A stretch of DNA of 64,000 nucleotides, from contig OY282363.1 in assembly GCA_958295695.1 (NCBI GenBank), forward strand, positions 1-64,000, read 5' to 3'. The notes under the pieces were generated by a model. It was not told where the DNA came from and ran no database searches. It saw nothing but the letters and a program-made list of their open reading frames with translations. Each line of letters opens with the position of its first letter. Position 1 is the first letter of the stretch. Source of the DNA: an uncultured Alphaproteobacteria bacterium (GTDB taxonomy: Bacteria; Pseudomonadota; Alphaproteobacteria; SP197). Shown piece after piece: positions 26,173-34,693 of the stretch. The position numbers and the translations under genes were made by a program.

Positions 26173-27432
26173 ATGACCCGTCGCGAGACCGTGTCGTTCG
26201 ACGATCTGGTGGCGCGCCAGACGCCGGACATGTCGCTGGAGCGCCCGTTCTACACGGACCGCTCGATCTTCGAGCGGGATATCGAGCGCATCGTGTCCCG
26301 CCAGTGGCTCTTCGTCGACCACGTCTCGGCCATCCCGAAGGCCGGCGACTACGTGCTCTACGAGGTCGCCGGCGAGTCCATCGTCGCGGTCCGCGGCAGG
26401 GACGGCGTCGTCCGCGCGTTCTACAACGTGTGCCGCCATCGCGGCAGCCGCATCTGCCTGGAGCCCAGGGGCAACCTGCGCACGCTGACCTGCCCCTATC
26501 ACGCCTGGGTCTACGACCTCGAAGGCTCGCTGATCCACGCGCCGCTGATGGCCGGCGACTTCGACAAGAGGGACTGGCCCCTGCACCCCTGCCGCGTCTC
26601 GGTGCGCGAAGGCCTGATCTTCATCGCGCTCGCCGAGGACGTCGAGACGGCGCGCCTCGACGAGGCGATGGAGGCGCTCGGGCCCTACGCCAGCCCCTAC
26701 GAGCTCGCCGGCGCCAAGGCGATCCACACGGCGACCTACCCGACCGACGCCAACTGGAAGCTCGCGGTCGAGAACTTTCGCGAGTGCTACCACTGCGCGT
26801 CGGCGCACCCCGAGTACACCATGGTCAACGCCTATGTGAACGACGGCGCCCGGGAGCCCGAGAAGCGCGCCAGGGCGGTCCGGGACTGGGTCTCCGAATG
26901 GGAATCCCGGGGCGTCGTGGCGCGCGACCTGCGCGCCTGGGGCGACAGCATGGAGGCGGTCCAGCCTTTCGGGGCCTTCCGCCAGCCGATCCGTGAGGGC
27001 TACTGGACGCTCTCGGAAGACGGCCGGCCCGTCGCGCCGCTCATGGGCCGTCTCGAGGAATGGGACAAGGGCGAGACGCTGATGATCTTCGGCCCGCTCT
27101 TCTACGTCTACCTGGCCAACGACCACGCCACGCTGTTCCGCTTCACGCCGGTCGGCGAGAGGCACACCGAGGTCGTCGTGTCCTGGCTGGTGCGCGGCGA
27201 CGCCGAGGAAGGCCGGGACTACGACGTCGACAGGGTGATCTGGATGTGGGACGTGACCACGGTCGAGGACACCAAGATCATCAACGACAACCAGCTCGGC
27301 GTGAACTCCCGGCGCTACGCGCCGGGCCGCTATTCGGAGCGGGAGTACGGCACCCGCAACTTCGTGGCGTGGTACCTGACCCAGCACGGCGGCAAGACGG
27401 CCGGGCCCGGGCCTCCGACCATGGGCCAGTAG
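26173..27432 (+). CDS. Rieske oxygenase alpha subunit, quaternary-amine type (copy 2)
   Basis: A 419-residue paralogue of the preceding gene, clearly related over the whole length (for example NVCRHRGSRICLE and TCPYHAWVYDLEG in both). Rieske ligands are Cys87, His89, Cys107 and His110; the iron site is VENFRECYHCASAHPEY, again with Glu where most Rieske oxygenases have Asp. The active-site halves differ: copy 2 has a longer segment (NDGAREPEKRARAVRDWVSEW) where copy 1 has a shorter one, suggesting different substrates. Start ATG at 26173 follows GGGAGC. Both genes are probably co-transcribed, perhaps as alpha subunits of a mixed hexamer or as separate enzymes. The reductase partner must be elsewhere. 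Confidence 0.85.
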   Translation: MTRRETVSFDDLVARQTPDMSLERPFYTDRSIFERDIERIVSRQWLFVDHVSAIPKAGDYVLYEVAGESIVAVRGRDGVVRAFYNVCRHRGSRICLEPRGNLRTLTCPYHAWVYDLEGSLIHAPLMAGDFDKRDWPLHPCRVSVREGLIFIALAEDVETARLDEAMEALGPYASPYELAGAKAIHTATYPTDANWKLAVENFRECYHCASAHPEYTMVNAYVNDGAREPEKRARAVRDWVSEWESRGVVARDLRAWGDSMEAVQPFGAFRQPIREGYWTLSEDGRPVAPLMGRLEEWDKGETLMIFGPLFYVYLANDHATLFRFTPVGERHTEVVVSWLVRGDAEEGRDYDVDRVIWMWDVTTVEDTKIINDNQLGVNSRRYAPGRYSEREYGTRNFVAWYLTQHGGKTAGPGPPTMGQ

Positions 27433-27491
27433 CTCCCGCCCGGCTCCGGGCCGGACGCGCTTGCCCGGCGACGGGAAACCCGGCGCGGTCG

Positions 27492-27580
27492 CTCATCCCG
27501 AGGCGGCGCGTCAGCGCCGTATCGAGGGACGCCCCGGAACGAGGGACGCCCCGGAACGAGGGACGCCCCGGAACGAGGGA
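27492..27580. repeat. Dispersed palindromic repeat plus a 17-base triple repeat
   Basis: From 27492: CTCATCCCGAG, a small hairpin (GGCGC-GTCA-GCGCC), CCGTATCGAGGGAC. Related copies are at 40040-40084 and, inverted, at 44061-44108. From 27523 the unit CGAGGGACGCCCCGGAA occurs three times without spacers (to 27573), plus a partial fourth. The whole gap between the second Rieske gene and the peroxiredoxin (27433-27732) otherwise holds only the peroxiredoxin promoter region. Confidence 0.75.
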
Positions 27581-27649
27581 AGGGTGGAACCTCGGACGAA
27601 CGCGATGGACTCGCCTTGCGCGAATGCGGCCGCGCCGGCGAAACGCGGC

Positions 27650-27678
27650 TTGAGCGCGGCGGCGCGGCGGGCCATATC
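27650..27678 (+). promoter_or_regulatory. Promoter-like sequence for the peroxiredoxin gene
   Basis: TTGAGC (27650-27655), a 17-base spacer and CATATC (27673-27678), a fair match to the sigma-70 pattern, about 55 bases before the peroxiredoxin ATG. Confidence 0.35.
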
Positions 27679-27732
27679 TGGGCCGGTCCGGAATCGTCCG
27701 GGCCACGGACGCATCGACGGGAGAGACCAGCC

Positions 27733-28215
27733 ATGACGATCGAGGTCGGCGACACCATGCCCCAGGGCGCCATGCACACGATGACGGCCGGCGGGCCGCG
27801 GGAAGTCGGCGCCGCCGACCTGTTCGACGGCAAGAAGGTCGTCCTGTTCTCGGTGCCCGGCGCGTTCACGCCGACCTGCTCGGCCAAGCACCTGCCGAGC
27901 TTCGTGAAGCACGCCGACGCCCTCAGGGCCAAGGGCGTCGACACCATCGCCTGCATGGCCGTGAACGACGCCTTCGTCATGGGCGCCTGGGGCGAGCAGC
28001 AGGATGTCGGCGACAAGGTGATGATGCTCGCCGACGGCAACGCCGACTACTCCAGGGCCCTGGGCCTGGAGCTCGACCTCACCGGCGTCGCCTTCGGCAT
28101 GCGCGGCAAACGCTTCTCGCTGCTCGTCGACGACGGCGTCGTGCAACGGGTCAACGTGGACGAGGACGGCTACGGTTCGACCAGCGCCGAGACCATGCTC
28201 GAACAGATCGGTTGA
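27733..28215 (+). CDS. Peroxiredoxin, Prx5 group
   Basis: A 160-residue peroxiredoxin. The peroxidatic cysteine is Cys49 in VPGAFTPTCS, the Prx5-type active site. The stretch MGAWGEQQDVGDKVMMLADGNADYSRALGL is also typical. It reduces hydrogen peroxide and organic peroxides in the cytoplasm, usually with glutaredoxin/glutathione as reductant in bacteria. The ATG at 27733 follows GGGAGAGACCAGCC. There is no glutaredoxin domain fused at the C-terminus, unlike some relatives. Confidence 0.93.
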   Translation: MTIEVGDTMPQGAMHTMTAGGPREVGAADLFDGKKVVLFSVPGAFTPTCSAKHLPSFVKHADALRAKGVDTIACMAVNDAFVMGAWGEQQDVGDKVMMLADGNADYSRALGLELDLTGVAFGMRGKRFSLLVDDGVVQRVNVDEDGYGSTSAETMLEQIG

Positions 28216-28249
28216 GCGCGGGCGTCCGGCGCCGAGCGCCGAGCGCGAA

Positions 28250-28690
28250 TCAGGGCGCGTAGGGAGCCATGCCCCGGCGCGCGAGCGTGTCGGCGCGCTC
28301 GTTGCCGGGGTCGCCGGCATGGCCCCTGACCCAGCGCCATTCGACCTCGTGGCGCCGGGCGGCCGCATCGAGCGCCCGCCAGAGGTCCGCGTTCTTGACC
28401 GGCTTCTTCGCCGCCGTGCGCCAGCCGTTGCTCTTCCAGCGCGGCAGCCATTGCGTGACGCCGTCCCTGAGATAGGTGCTGTCGGTGTGGAGCGTCACGC
28501 GGGCCGGCCGTTTGAGCGTCTCGAGCGCCCGGATCGCCGCCAGGAGCTCCATGCGGTTGTTGGTCGTCTCCGCCTCGCCGCCCGAAAGCTCGCGCTCCTC
28601 GCCGCGCCAGCGCAGGACCGCGCCCCATCCGCCGGGGCCCGGGTTGCCCGAGCAGGCGCCGTCCGTGTAGATCGTGACCGCGCCGCTCAC
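28250..28690 (-). CDS. rnhA: Ribonuclease HI
   Basis: A 146-residue RNase H. The four catalytic carboxylates are seen in [14 protein letters not shown] (Asp), NNRMELLA (Glu), HTDSTYL (Asp) and GNERADTLA (Asp); the basic handle [16 protein letters not shown], which binds the hybrid, is present. It cleaves RNA in RNA-DNA hybrids, removing primers and R-loops. The start is taken as GTG at 28690, overlapping the thrB stop codon as GTGA, which implies coupled translation. A longer open frame upstream lies inside thrB. Confidence 0.94.
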   Translation of the reverse strand: MSGAVTIYTDGACSGNPGPGGWGAVLRWRGEERELSGGEAETTNNRMELLAAIRALETLKRPARVTLHTDSTYLRDGVTQWLPRWKSNGWRTAAKKPVKNADLWRALDAAARRHEVEWRWVRGHAGDPGNERADTLARRGMAPYAP

Positions 28691-29655
28691 CGGTCGAGCA
28701 GCCCGTAGGCGGCGGCGCTCTCGACCCCGCGGTGGAAGCGCATCCTGGCGAGATACTCCCGGGGGTCCTTCGGCGTCACCAGGGCACCGTCGACGGGATG
28801 CAGCCAGTCGAACAGCCGCGTGAGCAGGAAACGGAGCGCCGCGCCGCGCGCGAGCAGCGGCAGCGCCTCGACCTCGGCCGCCTCGAACGGGCGGACCCGG
28901 CGATAGGCCCCGAGCAGGGCCCGCGCCTTGGTGACGTTGAACTCGCGCGCGTTCTCGAAACACCAGGCGTTGAGGCAGATGGCCACGTCATAGGCGAACA
29001 GGTCGTTGCAGGCGAAATAGAAATCGATCAGGCCGCTGAGCCTGTCGCCGTCGAAGAATACGTTGTCGCGGAAGAGGTCCGCGTGGATCACGCCGGACGG
29101 CAGGCCGGAGGGCCACCCGGCCTCGATCGCGGCCAGTTCCGACGCGATCTCGTCCGACAGGCCGGGCTCGATCCCGTCGGCGCCGCGGCCGCAGCCCTCG
29201 ACGAGCTTGCGCCAGCCTCCCAGCGACAGCGCGTTGGGGCGTCTGGGCGCGAAGCCGGCCCCCTTCAGGTGCATGTCGGCGAGCGCGCGGCCCACGCCGC
29301 CGCAGTGGCCGGCGGTCGCCCGGCGCGGCGACACCCCCTTCAGGAAGCTGACGATCGCCGCCGGCCGGCCGTTGAGTTCCTTCAGCGCCGCTCCGCCGCG
29401 GTCCTCGATCGGGATCGGGCAGGGCACGCCGCGGCGCGCCAGATGGTCCATCAGGCCCAGGAAGAACGGCAGGTCCGCGGCGCTCACGCGCTTCTCGTAG
29501 AGCGTCAGGACGAAGGGTCCGGCCTCGGTCATCATGAAGTAGTTGCTGTTCTCGACGCCCTCCGCGATTCCCTTCAACGACAGCAACGACCCCAGGTCGT
29601 AGTCGCGCAGGAACTCCGCCAGGTCCTCGGCTGCGACGTCGGTGTAGACGGCCAT
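28687..29655 (-). CDS. thrB: Homoserine kinase (aminoglycoside phosphotransferase fold)
   Basis: A 322-residue kinase of the APH/choline-kinase fold used as ThrB in alphaproteobacteria and pseudomonads, unrelated to the GHMP-type E. coli ThrB. The catalytic loop is [13 protein letters not shown] and the metal-binding motif is [10 protein letters not shown]. It phosphorylates L-homoserine, the step before threonine synthase. It lies between ispH and rnhA on one strand: 12 bases after ispH and overlapping rnhA by 4 bases. The order ispH-thrB-rnhA is a conserved cluster in alphaproteobacteria, which supports the assignment. Confidence 0.93.
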   Translation of the reverse strand: MAVYTDVAAEDLAEFLRDYDLGSLLSLKGIAEGVENSNYFMMTEAGPFVLTLYEKRVSAADLPFFLGLMDHLARRGVPCPIPIEDRGGAALKELNGRPAAIVSFLKGVSPRRATAGHCGGVGRALADMHLKGAGFAPRRPNALSLGGWRKLVEGCGRGADGIEPGLSDEIASELAAIEAGWPSGLPSGVIHADLFRDNVFFDGDRLSGLIDFYFACNDLFAYDVAICLNAWCFENAREFNVTKARALLGAYRRVRPFEAAEVEALPLLARGAALRFLLTRLFDWLHPVDGALVTPKDPREYLARMRFHRGVESAAAYGLLDR

Positions 29656-29667
29656 GGCGGGACGACG

Positions 29668-30627
29668 TCAGCCCGACAGGTCCCGGGGCAGCTTGAAGCG
29701 CACGTCCTCGCGCGTGACCTCGACTTCCTCGATGGCGAGCTCGCGGTCTTCGCCGAGCGCCTCGAGCACCTCCTCGACGAGCACCTCCGGCGCGGACGCA
29801 CCGGCCGTGACGCCCAGCGTGGCGATTCCCGACAGGTCCATCGACCCGAGATCCCGGGCGCCGGCGATGAGAACCGCGTCGCGCGCGCCCGACGCCCTGG
29901 CGACCTCGACCAGCCGGACCGAGTTCGACGAGTTGCCGGCGCCGATCACGAGCATCCGGTCGCAGCGCCCGGCGATCGCCTTCACCGCTTCCTGGCGGTT
30001 GGTCGTCGCATAGCAGATGTCCTGGCGATGAGGCCCGCGAATGTCCGGGAAACGGCGGCGCAGGATGGCGACGATCGAGGCCGTGTCGTCGACCGACAGG
30101 GTGGTCTGCGTGATGTAGGCGAGCGCCTCGCGGTCGTCCGGCTCGACCGTCTCGGCGTCGGCCTCCGACTGCACCAGGAGAATCGAGCCCGCGGGAAGCT
30201 GGCCCAGGGTGCCGACCACCTCGGGATGGCCGGCATGCCCGATCAGGATCATTCGCCGGCCCGCCCCGTGGTGCTTCTCGGCGTCGCGGTGGACCTTGCT
30301 CACGAGCGGACAGGTCGCGTCGAGGAAGTAGAGCCGGCGCTTCCTCGCCTCGGCCGGAACGGACTTCGGCACGCCGTGGGCGGAGAACACGACCGGTCGG
30401 CCGTCGTCCGGGATCTCGTCGAGCTCCTCGACGAAGACCGCGCCCTTCGCCTCCAGGGCCTCGACGACATGGCGGTTGTGCACGATCTCGTGGCGCGCGT
30501 AGACCGGGGCGCCATGCCGCTCGATCGCCCGTTCGACGATCTGGATGGCGCGGTCGACGCCGGCGCAGAAGCCCCGGGGGCTGGCGAGCAGGACATGCAT
30601 GGGCGGCCGCTTCCGGGGCGCGTTCAC
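29668..30627 (-). CDS. ispH: 4-hydroxy-3-methylbut-2-enyl diphosphate reductase IspH
   Basis: About 319 residues. The three iron-sulfur ligands lie in [16 protein letters not shown] and [10 protein letters not shown], and the substrate-binding HNRHVVE, SAHGVP and GAGNSSNS motifs are intact. It makes isopentenyl and dimethylallyl diphosphate in the last step of the methylerythritol phosphate pathway and needs a [4Fe-4S] cluster. I place the start at GTG 30627 ([16 protein letters not shown]), because GAGGA lies ten bases upstream. ATG at 30600 or 30663 are alternatives. It is first of the ispH-thrB-rnhA operon. Confidence 0.95.
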   Translation of the reverse strand: MNAPRKRPPMHVLLASPRGFCAGVDRAIQIVERAIERHGAPVYARHEIVHNRHVVEALEAKGAVFVEELDEIPDDGRPVVFSAHGVPKSVPAEARKRRLYFLDATCPLVSKVHRDAEKHHGAGRRMILIGHAGHPEVVGTLGQLPAGSILLVQSEADAETVEPDDREALAYITQTTLSVDDTASIVAILRRRFPDIRGPHRQDICYATTNRQEAVKAIAGRCDRMLVIGAGNSSNSVRLVEVARASGARDAVLIAGARDLGSMDLSGIATLGVTAGASAPEVLVEEVLEALGEDRELAIEEVEVTREDVRFKLPRDLSG

Positions 30628-30763
30628 GTTCGGACCATCCTCGTTCCCGCGGCGGGCGTCCAACGGGCCGGCGCCCCGCCACGGCCTTGTTCGCGGGCCC
30701 GTGCGCCACTATTGTGGCCCCGCCTCACATAGCCGTTCCGGCGGCGTCATGGAAGGACCGGAC

Positions 30764-31006
30764 ATGAGCGAAGATGTCGTGATCGCGCGGAAGGCGCCCT
30801 ACAAGGTCGAGATGAAGGCCGGCGAGAAGTACTTCTGGTGCGCCTGCGGACGCAGCGCGACCCAGCCGTTCTGCGACGGCGCGCACAAGGCGGTCGGCAT
30901 GAGGCCCGTGATCGTCACGGCCGACGAGGACAAGACCGCATGGTTCTGCGGCTGCAAGCACACCGCCGGCCGGCCGTTCTGCGACGGCACCCACGGCACG
31001 CTGTGA
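30764..31006 (+). CDS. CDGSH iron-sulfur protein with two cluster sites
   Basis: An 80-residue protein made of two CDGSH zinc-finger-like motifs in tandem. The ligands of the first are Cys26, Cys28, Cys37 and His41 (CACGRSATQPFCDGAH) and of the second Cys62, Cys64, Cys73 and His77 (CGCKHTAGRPFCDGTH). Each should hold one [2Fe-2S] cluster. Such MitoNEET-related proteins carry electrons or iron-sulfur clusters. No membrane anchor is visible, so it is soluble. The ATG at 30764 follows GGAAGGACC. It is divergent from ispH, itself an iron-sulfur enzyme. Confidence 0.9.
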   Translation: MSEDVVIARKAPYKVEMKAGEKYFWCACGRSATQPFCDGAHKAVGMRPVIVTADEDKTAWFCGCKHTAGRPFCDGTHGTL

Positions 31007-31031
31007 CCGTGGCCGCGAAGACCGGCGTCCC

Positions 31032-31577
31032 ATGATGTCCGGCTGGCGGTCGGCCGGGCGCGCCCTGGCCCTCTGGTGCGCCGCGTCGGGGCTCGCCGCA
31101 TGCGAAAGCGAGGACGGGGCCGTCGTCCTCACCTGCCCGCAGGTGTTCATCGTCGATGAGACTTCGCGCCTGACGCTCCATGCGCCCGGAGAGGGCCGCG
31201 ACATCCGCGACATCCGGTTCGACGCCGGCATCGGCTCGGTCGACTGGCGGTGCGAGTTCCATTCCGACGAGAACCGCGTTGACGTGGAGGTCCGCTTCGG
31301 CGTCCGGGCCCTGCGCGGCCCGGCGGCGGAAGACCCGGTCGGGCGCTTCCCTTATTTCGTCGCCGTCGCCGACCCGCAAGGCGACGTGCTCGCCAAGCGG
31401 GTGTTCGCCATCGAGGTCGAGTTCCCGGGCAACGCCATCGAGATCGGCCACATCGAAACGGTCGTCCAGAGGCTGCCCTACTCCAGGATCGCCGACGCCT
31501 CGAGGCACACGATCTACATCGGGTTCCAGTTGACGGCCGAACAGCTCGGCGAGGTCCGCGCCGGCGACCCGCTCTGA
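31032..31577 (+). CDS. Putative lipoprotein of unknown function
   Basis: A 181-residue protein with a lipoprotein signal: a hydrophobic segment ending in the lipobox LAAC (Cys24), followed by ESEDGAVVL. The mature part is mostly predicted beta-strand with two further cysteines (TCPQVF and DWRCEF) that may pair. I recognise no domain. It should be anchored to a membrane facing the periplasm. It follows the CDGSH gene by 25 bases and may share its transcript. Confidence 0.7.
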   Translation: MMSGWRSAGRALALWCAASGLAACESEDGAVVLTCPQVFIVDETSRLTLHAPGEGRDIRDIRFDAGIGSVDWRCEFHSDENRVDVEVRFGVRALRGPAAEDPVGRFPYFVAVADPQGDVLAKRVFAIEVEFPGNAIEIGHIETVVQRLPYSRIADASRHTIYIGFQLTAEQLGEVRAGDPL

Positions 31578-31703
31578 CTCCCGGACGCGGAACGCGCCGG
31601 GCCGTTTTCGGGACGGGCAAGCTGCCCACAGAGCCTCGAGGCGCGGGCGGACGCGCGGTTGACCGCCGGCGGCGGCGGTGGCCATCATGGCGCCGAGCGC
31701 CCG

Positions 31704-31775
31704 CGGGAGAGGCCGGCGCCGAAGGGGGAGGCCGGCATCGCCGGCGAACGCTCTCGGGACCGGCGACAGAGGGGG
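31704..31775 (+). ncRNA. Glycine riboswitch aptamer before gcvT
   Basis: The conserved core of the glycine riboswitch can be followed: GGGAGAG (31705-31711), then GCCGAAGGGGGA (31718-31729), a variable hairpin GCCGGC-ATC-GCCGGC, and CTCTCGGG (31751-31758) pairing with GAGAG, then GACAGAGGGGG (31765-31775). It ends about 45 bases before the gcvT start, so binding of glycine should switch on the glycine cleavage operon. Only one full aptamer is visible; the common tandem second copy is not seen on either side. Confidence 0.8.
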
Positions 31776-31818
31776 CCGCGCTGTCGCGCTGGCGTCTTCC
31801 GCGCGCGAAGGAGGCCGT

Positions 31819-32973
31819 GTGAGCGCCGAAGCCGACCTGACGACGACGCCCCTGTCGAACCTCCACCGGGACCTGGGCGCGCGCATGACGCCCTTCGCGG
31901 GCTTCTCCATGCCGGTCCGGTATCCGGCCGGCGTCATCGCCGAGCATACGCACACGAGACGGGCCGCGGGCCTGTTCGACGTGTCCCACATGGGCCAGAT
32001 CCGCCTGACGGCCAGAGGCGGCGGTGGCGTCGAGCGGGCCGCCGCGGCGCTCGAGCGCCTGACGCCCGGCGACATCAAGGCCCTGCGGCCGGGCCGCATG
32101 CGCTACACCCAGTTCACCGACGAGCGGGGAGGCATCCTCGACGACCTCATGGTGACGTCGATGGGCGACCACCTCTATCTCGTGGTCAACGCGGCGACCG
32201 GGGCCGGGGATGTGGCTCTCCTCGAGGCGGGCCTCTCCGGGGACTGCGAGATCGAGGTCCTGGAACGCCGGGCGCTGGTCGCGGTGCAGGGTCCGAAGGC
32301 CGTCGCCGCGGTCGCCCGCCTGATTCCCGATGCGGCCCGGCTCACTTTCATGCAAGCCGCCACGTGGTCCTACGAGGGCGAACGCCTGCCGATCAGCCGT
32401 TCCGGCTACACCGGCGAGGACGGTTTCGAGATCTCGGTTCCCGGCCATGCGGCCGAAGCCTTCGCGCGCCGCCTCCTGGGCGAGGACGAGGTCGAGCCGG
32501 CGGGGCTCGGCGCGCGCGACAGTCTCCGGCTCGAGGCGGGGCTTTGCCTCCACGGTCACGACATCGACGAGACCACGACGCCGGTCGAGGCCGGGCTGGC
32601 CTGGTCGATCCGACGGCGGCGCGGGGAGGAAGGCGGCTTTCCGGGCGCCGAGGCGATCCGGCGGCAGCTTGCCGAAGGCCCGCCGCGCAGGCGCGTCGGA
32701 CTCCGTCCCCTGGGCCGGGCGCCGGTGCGCGAAGGAGCCGCCATCCGCGGCCCGTCGGGGAAACGGGTCGGCGCGGTGACCAGCGGCGGTTTCGGCCCGA
32801 CCGTGGGCGGCCCCGTCGCCATGGGGTACGTCGAGGCGTCCCTGGCGGCTCCGGGGACGGCTCTGGAACTGGAATTGCGCGGCAGGGGAGCGCCGGCCGA
32901 GGTGACGGCCCTGCCTTTCGTGCCGCCGGGTCGCCGCGGGGGCGGACGCGAGGCGGAGGGAGGCCGACGATGA
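31819..32973 (+). CDS. gcvT: Glycine cleavage system T protein (aminomethyltransferase)
   Basis: A 384-residue folate-dependent transferase. Characteristic stretches are [37 protein letters not shown] (with the catalytic Asp of the T protein), [13 protein letters not shown] and [12 protein letters not shown]. It moves the methylene group from the aminomethyl-lipoyl H protein to tetrahydrofolate and releases ammonia. The start is GTG at 31819 with AAGGAGG upstream; earlier in-frame codons run through the riboswitch. gcvH overlaps its stop codon as ATGA. It is the first gene of gcvT-gcvH-gcvPA-gcvPB. Confidence 0.94.
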   Translation: MSAEADLTTTPLSNLHRDLGARMTPFAGFSMPVRYPAGVIAEHTHTRRAAGLFDVSHMGQIRLTARGGGGVERAAAALERLTPGDIKALRPGRMRYTQFTDERGGILDDLMVTSMGDHLYLVVNAATGAGDVALLEAGLSGDCEIEVLERRALVAVQGPKAVAAVARLIPDAARLTFMQAATWSYEGERLPISRSGYTGEDGFEISVPGHAAEAFARRLLGEDEVEPAGLGARDSLRLEAGLCLHGHDIDETTTPVEAGLAWSIRRRRGEEGGFPGAEAIRRQLAEGPPRRRVGLRPLGRAPVREGAAIRGPSGKRVGAVTSGGFGPTVGGPVAMGYVEASLAAPGTALELELRGRGAPAEVTALPFVPPGRRGGGREAEGGRR

Positions 32974-33347
32974 GCGACAGGCTTTACAGCAGGGACCACG
33001 AATGGGTCGAGGTGAACGGCGACATCGCGACCGTCGGCATTTCCGACCACGCCCAGGACCAACTGGGCGACGTGGTGTTCGTGGAGTTGCCGGAGACCGG
33101 CCGCGCGGTCGCCCGGAACGAGCAGGCCTGCGTGGTCGAGTCCGTGAAGGCGGCGAGCGAGGTCTACGCGCCGGTCGCCGGCGAGGTCGTCGAGGTCAAC
33201 GGGGCGCTCGTCGACGATCCCGCCCGGGTGAACGCCGACCCCCACGGCGAAGGCTGGTTCGTGCGCCTGCGCATCGACGAGCCCGGCCAGCTCGCCGACC
33301 TGATGGACGAGCAGGCCTACCGGGCCTACCTCGCGGAGCTCGAATGA
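32970..33347 (+). CDS. gcvH: Glycine cleavage system H protein
   Basis: A 125-residue lipoyl carrier. The lipoylated lysine is Lys60 in VESVKAASE, and the stretch [29 protein letters not shown] is diagnostic. It shuttles the aminomethyl group between the P, T and L proteins. It overlaps gcvT and gcvPA by ATGA-type junctions of 4 bases on each side, so the three are translationally coupled. Confidence 0.96.
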   Translation: MSDRLYSRDHEWVEVNGDIATVGISDHAQDQLGDVVFVELPETGRAVARNEQACVVESVKAASEVYAPVAGEVVEVNGALVDDPARVNADPHGEGWFVRLRIDEPGQLADLMDEQAYRAYLAELE

Positions 33348-34693
33348 TGCGCTACCTGCCCCAGACCGACGCCGACCGACGCGCCATGCTGGAGGTCATC
33401 GGGGCCGCGGGCATCGACGACCTCTACGTCGACGTTCCCCGTTCGGCCCGTCTCGAGGGTCCGCTCGACCTGCCCCCGCACCGGGGCGAGCTGGAGGTCG
33501 AACGGGCGCTCGAGGCCATGGCGGCGAAGAACCTGCACGGCGGCGACGCGCCGTTCTTCATCGGCTGCGGTGCCTATCGCCATCATATTCCGGCCTCGGT
33601 GGACGCGCTCGTCCAGCGTGGCGAGTTCCTCACCTCGTACACGCCCTATCAGCCCGAGATCAGCCAGGGCACGCTGCAGATGCTCTTCGAGTTCCAGACC
33701 ATGGTCGCCATGCTCACCGGCATGGATGTCGCCAACGCGTCGATGTACGACGGCGCGTCCGCGACGGCCGAGGCCGTGCTCATGGCCAACCGCGTGACCC
33801 GGCGCGACCGGGCCGTGCTGTCCGGGGGGCTGCATCCGCACTATCGCGAGACCGTCGAGACCTACGCCCGCTGCGGCGGTTTCGAGGTCGCGGGCGCGGC
33901 GCTGACGATCGAGGGCGCCGAGGATCCCGCCGCGCGGATCGACGGGCGGACGAGCTGCGTCGTCGTGCAGACGCCCGACGTCATGGGCCGCCCGCACGAC
34001 CTGCGCGGCCTGGCCGATGCCTGCCACGCGGCCGGCGCCCTGCTGGTCGCCGTGGTCACGGAGGTCGTCTCGCTGGGCCTCGTCGCGTCGCCCGGCGAGA
34101 TGGGCGCCGACATCGTGGCGTGCGAGGGCCAGTCCCTGGGCAACCCGATGAGCTTCGGCGGTCCCTGTCTCGGCCTGTTCGCGACGCGCGGGAAACACGC
34201 GCGGCAGATGCCGGGACGGCTGGCCGGCGAGACGGTCGATGCGTCCGGCCGTCGCGGCTACGTGCTGACCCTGTCGACCCGCGAGCAGCACATCCGGCGC
34301 GAGAAGGCGACGAGCAACATCTGCACGAACGCGGGCCTGTGCGCGCTCGCCTTCGCGATCCACCTCGCGCTCCTCGGCGAGGCCGGCCTGACGCGACTCG
34401 CCCGGCTCAATCACGAGGCGGCGCAGCGGACCGCCGAACGGCTCGAGGCGCTCGACGGCGTGACCGTGCTGAACGACAGCTACTTCAACGAGTTCACCGT
34501 GAGGCTCGCCAGACGGGCCGACGCCGTGGTCGAGGCCCTGGCGGATCGCGGCGTCCTCGGCGGCGTCCCGCTCTCCCGCTTCCTGCCCGACGACGAGGCC
34601 GCGGCCGACCTGATGGTCGTCGCGGCGACCGAGATGACGACCGCCGACGAGATCGAGGCCCTGGCGGCCGGGCTCGGGGAGGCGCTCGGATGA
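33344..34693 (+). CDS. gcvPA: Glycine decarboxylase P protein, N-terminal subunit
   Basis: A 449-residue subunit of the two-part glycine dehydrogenase (decarboxylating). It begins [20 protein letters not shown] and shows the conserved [13 protein letters not shown] and [14 protein letters not shown]. This half resembles a fold-type I PLP enzyme without the PLP lysine and works together with GcvPB. Two adjacent ATG codons (33344 and 33347) are possible starts; the first overlaps the gcvH stop. In many bacteria P is one long chain; the split form is seen here. Confidence 0.94.
   Translation: MMRYLPQTDADRRAMLEVIGAAGIDDLYVDVPRSARLEGPLDLPPHRGELEVERALEAMAAKNLHGGDAPFFIGCGAYRHHIPASVDALVQRGEFLTSYTPYQPEISQGTLQMLFEFQTMVAMLTGMDVANASMYDGASATAEAVLMANRVTRRDRAVLSGGLHPHYRETVETYARCGGFEVAGAALTIEGAEDPAARIDGRTSCVVVQTPDVMGRPHDLRGLADACHAAGALLVAVVTEVVSLGLVASPGEMGADIVACEGQSLGNPMSFGGPCLGLFATRGKHARQMPGRLAGETVDASGRRGYVLTLSTREQHIRREKATSNICTNAGLCALAFAIHLALLGEAGLTRLARLNHEAAQRTAERLEALDGVTVLNDSYFNEFTVRLARRADAVVEALADRGVLGGVPLSRFLPDDEAAADLMVVAATEMTTADEIEALAAGLGEALG

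Noticed and set aside
27523..27580. CRISPR-like array
   Set aside because: The three 17-base units have no spacers between them and no cas gene is near; it is a simple tandem repeat.
31578..31703. A first aptamer of a tandem glycine riboswitch
   Set aside because: No second GGAGAG / GCCGAAGG / CTCTC set can be found upstream of the clear aptamer.
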